Source: Azolla pinnata
Lineage: Eukaryota; Streptophyta; Polypodiopsida; Salviniales; Salviniaceae
NCBI GenBank assembly: GCA_037176905.1
Contig: JBBBWG010030132.1
Coordinates: forward strand, 7,619 to 48,352
Direction: 5' to 3'
Length of the DNA stretch: 40,734 nt
A model generated the notes under the pieces. That model made no database searches. It had not been told where the DNA came from and saw nothing but the letters and a program-made list of their open reading frames with translations. The number at the start of each line of letters is the position of its first letter. The stretch's first letter is position 1. The translations under genes were made by a program, and so were the position numbers. Positions 11,901-20,450 of this stretch are shown one piece after another.

Positions 11901-13203
11901 GTCTCTACTATGTACTTAGAAAGTTATATGGGAAATTTTAACGAGTTAGTTGGGTGGTGCTTCATTCAGATGTTATACCTAACCTTGAGGTAAGTAGAAG
12001 GCACAAGGTATTAGTACTACGGAAATTATAAATAATGATTCTTTTCTTTTTTTACTAGCGAATCAGATGGCACACGTTACCTGTGGAGGTTGCGCTACCA
12101 CGTTGATGTATCCATACGGTGCTCAATCAGTAAAATGTGCAGTTTGTCAGTTTGTCACTGCGATTGGAGTATGTCTTTTTTCTCCCTTACATGGTTGGTG
12201 TGGGTTGTTGAGGAACATATCCTTGTTAGTCCTTTGCCTTTCTCTCTCTGCTAATAGTGATAACTTGATAATAAGAGCGTAAATATGTTGTCTTTGTAAG
12301 TTCCATTCTTTGTGAAAGCACAGAGACGCTTTGAGTAAACTGAGTAAACTCCATCACTGTTGATATAGTTTTGTTAAGTGATTGATATCCAACAATAAAT
12401 ACGCAAGGTCGAAATCAGATGAATTGTAATGAATATGGAAGTTATAGCCAAATTTGTTTTAACTTTAGATAATTCCTTGCAGTGAATGCCTTCCAAATGG
12501 TCAGTATTGCATGGGCGTAATTTTGTATGAAAGGAGTTTTGAATGTTCTTTCCGTATTTGCTTTGGTGATATTAATTAATGTGTGTTGATGATTTCTAGA
12601 TGAATAACGCCAGAGTGCCACTGCCTGCACATCGAACTCCGTTAAACTACTCGTCGTCACAGCCACTACCTTCTCAACCACCACAGGTATAGTAAATAAT
12701 GCTGCTTTCTATCATTGGATATAGTGCAGTAGTGAGAAAGGCATCTATTATGTTTTTGGTCATCATGATTGTGTGGGGCGTTTTTCATTGTGTTTCATTC
12801 AGCCACAGTGTCATGACCTCAAACCCAAAATCAGGTCTTTTTCCATATTGTTGGTTAGTTCATTTTAGTGGGGATCACTTTTGTTCAAAATGTGGGATTA
12901 TTTGCATCATGATAGTGATTTTTAAACTATATACTACAGTAGTAGAATGAACTAAATGAGTGACTTGTTCTTTGCTTCTGTGGCTGTGAACTCTTCTTGC
13001 AGCCGACGTATCAAACCCATACAGTAGTTGTGGAAAATCCGATGACACTAGATGAGAGTGGGAAACTGGTAAAAGAAACTTTCCTGTCATATCAATCAGC
13101 CAATAGTAAGAGAGTTTTTGATAGAACTTTCTCAATGACATCCGATATACCGTCATGGCAGGTAAATAATGTGGCAGTTGGGGTCACAACTGAGAGGAAA
13201 TAA
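8963..13203 (+). CDS. LSD1: LSD1-type zinc-finger protein (three LSD1 zinc fingers)
   Basis: Seven exons: 8963-9035, 9195-9308, 11757-11870, 12059-12168, 12600-12686, 13003-13068 and 13162-13203. All junctions are GT-AG and phases agree, giving 201 residues. A Pro-rich N-terminus (1-25) is followed by three C-x2-C...C-x2-C LSD1 fingers at residues 32-53, 71-92 and 109-130, each with the L(L/M)Y..GA core. A Ser/Pro/Gln linker leads to the conserved tail VVVENPM, DESGKL and VGVTT. Length and order match Arabidopsis LSD1. In that family the protein restrains reactive-oxygen-driven cell death, with bZIP10 and the metacaspase AMC1 among known partners; this is family knowledge, not shown here. The second ATG at 9002 is in frame and could also be used. 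Intron 2 is 2.4 kb. The last intron (13069-13161) is stop-free and a multiple of three, so its retention would insert 31 residues. Confidence 0.93.
9355..9550. repeat. TATG/CATA-rich microsatellite inside LSD1 intron 2
   Basis: Alternating TATGTATG, TACATACATACA and GTACGTATATGTGTG units make a partly self-complementary stretch. The frames called across it are Tyr/Val/Cys/Met-rich repeat translations and not genes. Confidence 0.9.
9551..11756 (+). other. Rest of LSD1 intron 2
   Basis: About 2.2 kb between exons 2 and 3. All open frames are under 85 codons and unrecognisable. I see no nested gene or RNA gene. Confidence 0.6.
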
Positions 13204-14728
13204 AAGAAATTTGCACCTGAGAAGTGATCGTCAATTATATATATTCAGTACTACAGGATGGACGGTTTGCGGAAAATTTTGAGCCATTCCAACAATATAT
13301 AGCTATATATAAGTTGATCGAATTGTAGTTCTCGGAAAGCTGTGAAGACATCCAATGGTAGTGCCTTTTTGGTTTGTTTCTTCTCTTAATAATTTCCATT
13401 TCCAACCAGAAAATAAGAAAAAAATAGGAAAAATTCGTACAAAAATACAACAAGAAAATAGAGCTTTCGCAATATTTCCTGTGAAGAAATCGATTGATTG
13501 CTGATAGAATACATGATCTGCAGTATAATAATATAAGACATGCATAAAAACATGTTTTGCTCAAAGGCTTTATTTTAACGATCTTTTCTTTCCTTTTTAA
13601 CATGTAAATCATCTTGAATAAGAAATGGCATTCGTTGAATAGAAATTCAAAGTGCTGTGTAGTCAGAGCTGATACAGTGGTGGTTGTAAATTATGTGTGA
13701 ATATACCTCCTCACATTGGACATAAACAAAGATGGAAAAGCATTGGAAGAAAAGTTTGCTGTATTATTTCATTGGAAGAAAAGCTCTGTATGCATTTTCC
13801 ATCCTTGAAATCTCTTTTTGGCTGCTGGAAATTCAAGGGGTGTCTCTGTATATCTATCGTGTTTATATATCTGTGTGGGTGGGTGTGTGCAATATGGTCA
13901 CCCATTGCAAAACCATAAAAGATCTGAGGTTTTTCTCTATGATTGTATGGGAGAAAAAGCTGTAATTATTGAGTATAGAATGTTTTGTCTGTTGTACACT
14001 AGTACCTGTCATACTATATTCTGTAATATGGTCATCCATTGCAAAACCATGAAAGGTCTTCTGATGCTTTCTCTATGATTGAATGGGAGAAAAAGCTGTA
14101 ATAATTGAGTATTGAACGTTTTGTCTGTTGCACACTAGTACCTATCATATTATATTTCTGAGTGTCTACCTACCTCAGTGTTTCACTGATCATTCTGTAG
14201 TTGATGGAGAAGATGGAACCACGTGATTGTAACAGAAGTAGATAGAATGTTTTGAGTTCACAGTTTAGAATGGGCAATTTAGAATCTATATGATTGGTCT
14301 TTCATTGTGGCCATGTGTAGTGGTGAGTTCATGCCAATTTATCGAAGAAATCGGAAAAAGAGGGACAGAATCAATACTAAAACATGAGAAGAATGACGAA
14401 AGTTATATCTATGGTGGGTGCTGGCGCAGGAAGCAACCAAGTACCCCTCTGTCCTTTGCTACTTTTCTACGGCTAGAACCAGAGAAAGGCACAGAGAGGG
14501 GCCATGTCCATTTCCTAGAGCACCATTATCTCATCAAAGCATGGTCTCTGGTAGCAAGGTCTGATGAGAATTGTTTCTGGTCCTCCAGCACGCTATTCCT
14601 TTCCATTTGATCTCGGCTTTTGTGCCTGTGCTTTGCACGCTTAAGCAAAGATCCCAAGCATCTTTCACAAACTTTGCACGGCAGTTATTCCAGTTAGGAG
14701 ATGCCCTTAAATGGTAGCCCCTCCAAAG
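13204..14728. other. LSD1 3' flank and intergenic region
   Basis: The LSD1 3' UTR must lie at its start. The rest contains a two-copy tandem duplication (13891-14158) and short unsupported frames. The 106-codon frame at 14290-14610 has no recognisable motif and I did not call it. Confidence 0.5.
13891..14158 (+). repeat. Two-copy 134-bp tandem repeat
   Basis: Copy 1 (13891-14024) and copy 2 (14025 to about 14158) both begin AATATGGTCA and contain ATTGCAAAACCAT, TTTCTCTATGATTG, ATGGGAGAAAAAGCTGTAAT, TTTTGTCTGTTG and ACACTAGTACCT. The copies differ by scattered substitutions and small indels. Confidence 0.9.
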
Positions 14729-14790
14729 AAGCAGAGGAGGAGGAGGAGGAGGAGGAGGAGGAAGAAGAAGAAGAAGAAGAAGAAGAAGAT
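14729..14790 (+). repeat. (GAG)n-(GAA)n polypurine tract upstream of PEX11
   Basis: About eight GAG units pass into about nine GAA units, ending 185 bp before the PEX11 start codon. It is a second purine tract placed in a gene's 5' region, like the one before LSD1. Confidence 0.9.
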
Positions 14791-14975
14791 TGCATATAAG
14801 AAGAAGAGAACCTTGCACTCTTGACCTCCATCAGATCAGGTTTTGCATCTGATCCGCTCCGCCGCAACCAGGAGGAGGAGCCACCACATCCTAACCGAAA
14901 TAACTGCCAGCGACATCATCCCAAAGGACAAAAGGAGGGAGTTTGCATTCATCACTTGCGATCAGCTCTTTTGCC

Positions 14976-17547
14976 ATGTCGACCGGCCCCAACGACGGTT
15001 CGCAACAGCCCAACACGAGGTGTGTGTATCGTCGTGACTCATCTTGTGGATCGAATCGAATGCTTTCAGTGAAATCTCTTGCGAATCCATCGTGAGAATC
15101 AAAACGACACAAGGTTGTTTGGCAGCACGAAATCAAATCGAATGCTTTTTCGGTGAATCTTTGTGAATCATCGACACGAGGTTCTAGAGAGCATGAATCG
15201 AATCGAATCGAATCGAATGCTTTCAGAGGAATCTTTGTGAATCATCGACACGAGGTTCTAGACAGCACGAAACGAATTGAATGCTTTTTGGCGAATCTTT
15301 GCGAATCGATGCCTGACCGATGTGCTAATTGGAGGTTTCCAGCAGCAGTCACCCAAATGCTCAGCCACCACAAGCACCAGCCCAAGATGCAGCTCAGCCA
15401 CCACAATCACCAGCCCAAAATGCAGGTCAGCCACAACAATCAACCCCGAGCAATCCACCGCGACAAGAGATCACGAGGCGGAACACACCGCGATCAGCTG
15501 CGAGCAACAATATATTTGCGATAATCCTCAACATGATCCCCACGAAGGCGACCTTCTTCAAGGCGGTGAATCCTGGATTGCAGCCTGCGACGATGGGCGG
15601 TTTCCTCGATCACGTCGAATCTCGCGACAAGCTATGCCGCGCCATCCAGTACGGTTCCAAGTTCATCAGCGGCGAACAAGCCCAGGGCATCGCCCACGAC
15701 ATCGATGTTTCGACCGGCCTAGCTCGTAAGGTCTTCCGCCTCCTCAAGGTCAGCTGCCTAATTGTATTTCTCATCGGATCATCTCTATCTGTATATAGCA
15801 TTTGATCGATCAGCTGGTAATTGTTGAATTACGCCATGGATTGATCTCACAAACACGAGACGGCGAGCTTTTTTCTTTTAATCTGCAGTCCATAAATGAG
15901 CTTGAGGCCTTGTCGGCGTCATCGCACGGCGGACTTCCATTGATTCAGATGGTTTCTAATGTCGGTATCGATTCGAAATGTGTGATTCGGTGATATTGCT
16001 GGCCAATGGAGCTGATTGTAATGGAATATTGTTATACGTCTCTTGAATTGATGATGATGCAGTCCAAGCACTTGCTCATGGCAACGTATTTCGCGCTCGA
16101 TAATCTCGTCTGGGCGGGGAGGATGGGGATCTACAAGGTAACTTGCCTCCATCTATGCTGATATGCTTTTGATCACCATCATCATCATCATTTTCGCGTT
16201 GATCGATCCATGTTGAATTAGGGTTTTGGGGACTAGTTGTATTGATGTTTTCATGGCCGATGATCAGAGCAAATGGCATGCGGATTCGCTGGCAAATCTC
16301 TCCTTGTACTGTTTCATGGGGGGTAGCGCATGCGACGCGCTGGTCGAGGTGCGAGTCTTGCCGCAAACGATTCTGAAATCATAACGATAACGGAGCGATT
16401 CGAGAGCGTAGTGCGTTTGGGTTTCGATCGGCTTGCAGATTCATGTGCTGATCTAATTTGGGCTTTTGAATGAATCTGTTTGAACTTTTGATCAGCTCCA
16501 TAATCTGGTCTCCCATGCGAGCAAGTACAAGCAATCGGTACGTAATCGCGGCCCGCAGCATTATATGTAATTAAAACAGATCATAGTCCGACGGATTTTG
16601 CTAGATCAAACATGGCCAATCATTAGCTCACGCGCCATTGTGAATTTTGTAACAATTCCTGCCCATCGAATCAGCTAGTGATCCAATCACCCGCGATCGA
16701 TGATCACGATCTAGTGTATTGTGTTAAACCGACATCGATCGATCGATATGTTGGCAGGCGGAGGAGAAGAAGAAGGTCCATGAAGGTGCAATTGGCTTCA
16801 TCAGATCCTCTTTGGACATCATTGTCGCGATCGGGCTGTTGCACTTGGCGCAGAAGCGGGTAACTCCACGAGTCACCGGAGCATTGGGATTCCTGTCTTC
16901 CCTGATCACATGCTATCAGGTAATCAAATCAGTCTACTTTGCACTAGAGGCAGAATTAAATGATTCCATGGATCATCACAGCTGATGATTAATGCCAATC
17001 AATTGACAATTATAGGGAAACTTGTAACAACAAAAAAAAACTCCTAACAAATCTATCAATTACATTTCGACACCCACTAAAATTAGAAATTAGAAGTCAA
17101 CAACCTAGTTTGATCTCCCGCGAGCAACTAATGCCTAATGAATCGATCAACACAAAATTCATTGAAAAAAAAGTACTAACTTCCGTTAATCGAATGCAGG
17201 TAAGGGAATCGATTAGTAAACGGCAGTACGAAGGCTAGGAATTAGTGAGACATAGATGGAGGCGATTAGCAAATGAGAGAAGGATAGAATCGATTAGCGA
17301 GACGCGATTAGGAAGGACTGAGGATTAATGGGGCGTTAATTTCTAGTGAAAGATAAAAATTAGGCGACGTTGATGTGTAATCTCTATGTTGTAATAGGCA
17401 CTAAAATGCAATTAACAAGTTGATTAGGCATTGTTTTCGGTAGTTTTTCCTTAACTATATGAATTAACAATCAACATGCCTTGTGATCATGGCTTGCAGT
17501 TGTTCCTGCAATCGGCACATGGACCCAACAAGATCCATGCACACTAA
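14976..17547 (+). CDS. PEX11: Peroxisome proliferation protein PEX11, plant c/d/e type
   Basis: Proposed exons: 14976-15019, 15343-15748, 15889-15960 (or 15951), 16063-16137, 16268-16348, 16496-16537, 16758-16919 and 17500-17547, giving about 309 residues. The core carries the c/d/e signature: RDKLCRAIQYGSKF, LARKVFRLLK, a LVW.GR.GIYK block, LIKS-like FIRSSLDI, and TPRVTGALGF ending in CYQ. PEX11 is a peroxisomal membrane protein that elongates the membrane before division. Arabidopsis members have about 235 residues. This one has roughly 84 extra N-terminal residues, rich in Pro, Gln and Asn and partly made of an 11-residue repeat, followed by a hydrophobic patch. The donor of exon 3 is uncertain: AAT/GT or ATG/GT both keep frame. 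The last exon (LFLQSAHG...) is inferred from position and similarity to LLP... tails; reading through the exon 7 donor would give a different 21-residue tail. The start is the ATG that joins exon 2 in frame. Confidence 0.88.
15014..15315 (+). repeat. Minisatellite in PEX11 intron 1, units of about 64-82 bp
   Basis: The core AATGCTTT recurs at 15059, 15141, 15216 and 15280, each followed by a variant of GAATCTTTG(T/C)GAATC. CACGAGGT occurs at the true exon 1 donor (about 15014-15021) and again near 15175 and 15249, with a CACAAGGT variant near 15108. Each unit therefore carries a copy of the splice-donor neighbourhood. Confidence 0.85.
15362..15445 (+). repeat. 33-nt coding repeat in PEX11 exon 2
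   Basis: Two full copies (15362-15394 and 15395-15427) and a partial third begin CAGCCAC(C/A)ACAA and encode QPPQ(A/S)PAQ(D/N)A(A/G). They form the Pro/Gln-rich extension of the PEX11 protein, and the unit length keeps frame. Confidence 0.92.
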
Positions 17548-18467
17548 CATTAATGCTACTGGGGCCCATGATCTGCCCTGTCGACAAGTTGTGCTCAACA
17601 GCTCGATGATCCGCTCGAGTAAATCGTATGAAGTTGAATCCGTGGGTAGTTCCCGCCGTGGCTGATCATGCAAGCTTGGATCAAAACAAAATTTAAGCAT
17701 CTGAAATCCATATTATAGTTCTATCCATCCGAATTGAACTTTGCAAACCCGTTTTCGCTCCATCATCATCGCTCGTTCGTGCTCTCATTTGCGATCAATG
17801 CATGGACGGGTCGATCGCCACGCTGTCAGATCAAATGCCGATCTGGGTATGGGGATCGACACGTTGAATCGGTCGTTTGACTAAGATGATCGATCGCCAC
17901 GTTGATGAAATGCCGATCTGGGCATGGAATCGATGGGTTGAATAAGCCGTTCTAAGATGATTGATCGCCGCAACTGAATATCGAATGCCCATATGGGTAT
18001 GGGATAGATAGGTTGAAACAGCCGTTCTAGGATGAACACTAAGCATGTCGGGCGGTTCCCGGATTCCTCTCGAGCAAAGTACGAATCAAAGCTAACAGAC
18101 TAAGCTACTACGCCATACCATACAATCGCATCTACATCTACATCTGCATTTGCATTTGCATCTTGCAGCGAGTGTGTGAGATTTCGTAGTTTTGACGATA
18201 AAGCCTCTCGGGAACGTGTTAGCATCAGATGCACCAGCCTGTTTGCTGACAGCCCACGAATTAGACGAAATGGACGTCACTCTCGACGATCTTGCCCAAG
18301 CGGCCGTTTGGATTCGCATTCAGCTAGAAAGGGGCTGAGGCAAGAAGAAATTCCTAATCGGAGACCAGAAGCGCTCTTCTGGAATCGAATCATCACCCTT
18401 CCAGGCCCAATTCATCGGCCCATGATTTCATCACTTGGGGTCTCGGTCAATTGCACCTGAGCATCAT
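17548..18467. other. PEX11 3' flank and intergenic region
   Basis: No gene recognised. It contains a three-copy tandem repeat (17812-18033) and a CATCTA/CATTTG hexamer microsatellite near 18129-18170. Frames such as 18176-18460 show no family motif. Confidence 0.5.
17812..18033 (+). repeat. Three-copy diverged tandem repeat of about 70-78 bp
   Basis: Units start near 17812, 17890 and 17958. Each has GATCGCC(A/G)C, then AAATGCCGATCTGGG or a variant, TATGGGAT/CATGGAAT, GTTGAA, and a CCGTTCTA(A/G)GATGA end. Divergence is about a fifth of positions by eye. Confidence 0.85.
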
Positions 18468-18573
18468 CAGTTTTATGTACAGGGGAATCGAAAGAACATA
18501 TCAAAGCATTGCTGATCAATCAGTTTTATGTACGAGGAAATCGAAAGAACACACGAAAGCACAGCTGATCGTT
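18468..18573 (+). repeat. Two-copy 53-bp tandem duplication
   Basis: Both copies begin CAGTTTTATGTAC and contain AATCGAAAGAACA and GCTGATC. Copy 2 starts at 18521. Confidence 0.9.
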
Positions 18574-18596
18574 CAGAAGCTGAAGGGTAACGCCAA

Positions 18597-19127
18597 GCCT
18601 TAAACCGTAAACCTTAAACTCTAAAACCCTAAACCCTAAANNNNNNNNNNNNNNNNNNNNNNNNNNNNNNNNNNNNNNNNNNNNNNNNNNNNNNNNNNNN
18701 NNNNNNNNNNNNNNNNNNNNNNNNNNNNNNNNNNNNNNNNTAAACCCTAAACCCTTTCTTCCGGATATTTTAGTTTTGTGTGTAGAAGGCAAATCGCCCA
18801 CAAAACTCGGAGAAAACCTGAAACTCTAAAACCCTAAATCCTAAAACCCTAAACCCTTAAACCCTAAACCCTAAACCTTTCTTCGAGATATTTCAGTTTT
18901 GTGGGTAGAAAGCAAATCGCCCACAAATCGCCCACAAAACTCAGAGAAAACCTGAAACCCTAAAACCCTAAACCTTTCTTCGAGATATTTCAGTTTTGTG
19001 CAAATCGCCCACAAATCGCCCACAATCCAAATCGCCCACAATCCAAATCGCCCACAAACCGCCCACAATACAAATCGCCCACAAATCGCCCACGAAACTC
19101 AGAGAAAACCTCCAAAACCCTAATCAC
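18597..19127 (+). repeat. Interstitial telomere-like repeats with a telomere-associated higher-order repeat
   Basis: CCCTAAA-type motifs occur in clusters at about 18601-18640, 18741-18755, 18826-18880 and 18953-18972. Between them is a repeated unit: TTTCTTC, (C/A)GATATTT, AGTTTTGTG, GCAAATCGCCCACAAA, ACTC(G/A)GAGAAAACCT and a CCCTAAA block. Three units are visible, starting near 18751, 18873 and 18966. In the last one AAATCGCCCACAA-type 10-16-mers are amplified. About ten CGCCCAC motifs occur in all. The block ends some 50 bp before the PPR start codon, and the 100-N gap sits inside its telomere-like part. Confidence 0.92.
18641..18740. other. Assembly gap (100 N)
   Basis: Exactly 100 N between two CCCTAAA clusters. 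This is a placeholder length; the missing sequence is probably more telomere-like repeat that could not be assembled. Confidence 0.99.
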
Positions 19128-19175
19128 AGATCTGTGCGTGCCTTCCTGACGCAGAGATCGCGAGGTCGAGGAGCT

Positions 19176-20450
19176 ATGGCGAGCGGTGCTGCTGTGTCGC
19201 GATGGCGAATCCTGGATTCCATCCGCAGACGCAGGCAGCTGATCGCCCACGCCCATCGCCAGCAGCAGAAGGCACATCCGTCGCCCATCGGAGACCCTTC
19301 TCCGTCCTCCCCCGCAGCAGCTGCAGATCTCTACGATCAATCCCTCTTCGCCGATACCGATTTCGCCCGCAGCTCCGAGGTCGCCGACCTCTCCCCCGCC
19401 GCGCAGCGCCTCCTTTCGCTCCTGCATTCCAGGCCTCTCCCCCTCGCCCTTGCAGAAGCGGATCCTCCGCCGCCCTCCGCCGATGATGTGTGCTCCGTCG
19501 TCGACAGCCTCGCGGCGGATAACAAGCCGATTCTCGCCCTGCAGACCCTCATGTGGTACCTCCGGAACCCTAACTTCGATCCGTTCTCGTCTTCTTCGGC
19601 GTCGTCGTCGATGATGAATCTGGGCCGGCGGATCGCGCCGCTGCTTCCGCCGCCGAAGCCGCCTTCGATCGATCAGTTCCTCGTCGATCTTCGCTCGTTC
19701 TGGAACAACCCCGCCGTCCCGATGCCGCCGTATCTCTTCGAGCCTCTTTTGTCGCTGTATTGCCATGCGGCGCGAACATTCGAAGAAACCATGGAAGCTT
19801 TCGACCTCTCGATCTCGAAAGGAGCGAGCCCCAGCATCCAGCACTACAATAAAGTGCTCAAATCGGCAGTTAGTAGGAAGCCGCAGAATGACAGTGATTG
19901 GTACCAACGGCAGCGAGACGAAGAAGGAGAAGATGTGGTGGTAGCCGGAAAGGGCAGCGAAAACCAGCTTGCGCAAGACATTGGGAAGGCACAGCAGCTG
20001 TTCAACCGAATGCGGAAATCGGGTGCTCCAGCGCCGGATATCATCTCCTACAACATCTTGATCTATGGTTACGGTTTGTCGGGCAATTCGATCGAGGCCC
20101 TCCACTTGTTCGATGAAATGATTTCTGCAGGATTCCCGCCCAATGAATCGACCTACAGCAGTCTGATCTCAGGCCTTGTGAAGACAGAGTCCATGGATAG
20201 GGCTTCTCAGCTCCTGCAGGAGATGAAGTACAATGGTTTCCGCCCATCTTTCGAGACCTACTCTTCGCTACTCCAGGGCCATTGTGCAAAAGGGAACCAT
20301 AAAGCTGCATCCTCTTTGCTCAAGGAAATGCGGGGTCAAGGACATGAATTAGATGCCTTGAGTTTCGATGCCTTCTTGACTTCTCTCTCCAAGGCCCTGC
20401 AAGTCAATCGCGATGAAGCTCGTAAGCTTCTGGAAGGGGATGCTGTGTAA
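19176..20450 (+). CDS. P-class pentatricopeptide repeat (PPR) protein
   Basis: A single-exon frame of 424 residues. The open frame continues upstream into the CGCCCAC repeat block but has no ATG there, so 19176 is the first in-frame ATG. The N-terminus is rich in Arg, Ala and Ser (SRWRILDSIRRRRQ), as in organelle-targeting peptides, and is followed by a Pro/Ser-rich segment. The C-terminal third has three clear consecutive 35-residue PPR motifs: PDIISYNILIYGYG..., PNESTYSSLISGLV... and PSFETYSSLLQGHC.... A degenerate one precedes them (SIQHYNKVLKSA) and one follows (DALSFDAFLTSL). Such proteins bind specific organellar RNAs; the target cannot be read from the sequence. The first part is GC-rich and the end less so. 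With few motifs it is short for the family, but the stop is followed by non-coding sequence and no break is seen. Confidence 0.92.
   Translation: MASGAAVSRWRILDSIRRRRQLIAHAHRQQQKAHPSPIGDPSPSSPAAAADLYDQSLFADTDFARSSEVADLSPAAQRLLSLLHSRPLPLALAEADPPPPSADDVCSVVDSLAADNKPILALQTLMWYLRNPNFDPFSSSSASSSMMNLGRRIAPLLPPPKPPSIDQFLVDLRSFWNNPAVPMPPYLFEPLLSLYCHAARTFEETMEAFDLSISKGASPSIQHYNKVLKSAVSRKPQNDSDWYQRQRDEEGEDVVVAGKGSENQLAQDIGKAQQLFNRMRKSGAPAPDIISYNILIYGYGLSGNSIEALHLFDEMISAGFPPNESTYSSLISGLVKTESMDRASQLLQEMKYNGFRPSFETYSSLLQGHCAKGNHKAASSLLKEMRGQGHELDALSFDAFLTSLSKALQVNRDEARKLLEGDAV

Noticed and set aside
14534-14818. 94-codon minus-strand frame with poly-Leu/Pro
   Set aside because: Its start is the translated GAA/GAG tract and the rest matches no family.
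18996-19175. Upstream extension of the PPR frame into the repeats
   Set aside because: There is no ATG between the previous stop and 19176; the extra 60 codons are translated repeat.
18990-20105. 371-codon minus-strand frame opposite the PPR gene
   Set aside because: It is an Arg-rich shadow of the GC-rich PPR coding strand; the plus strand has real PPR motifs.
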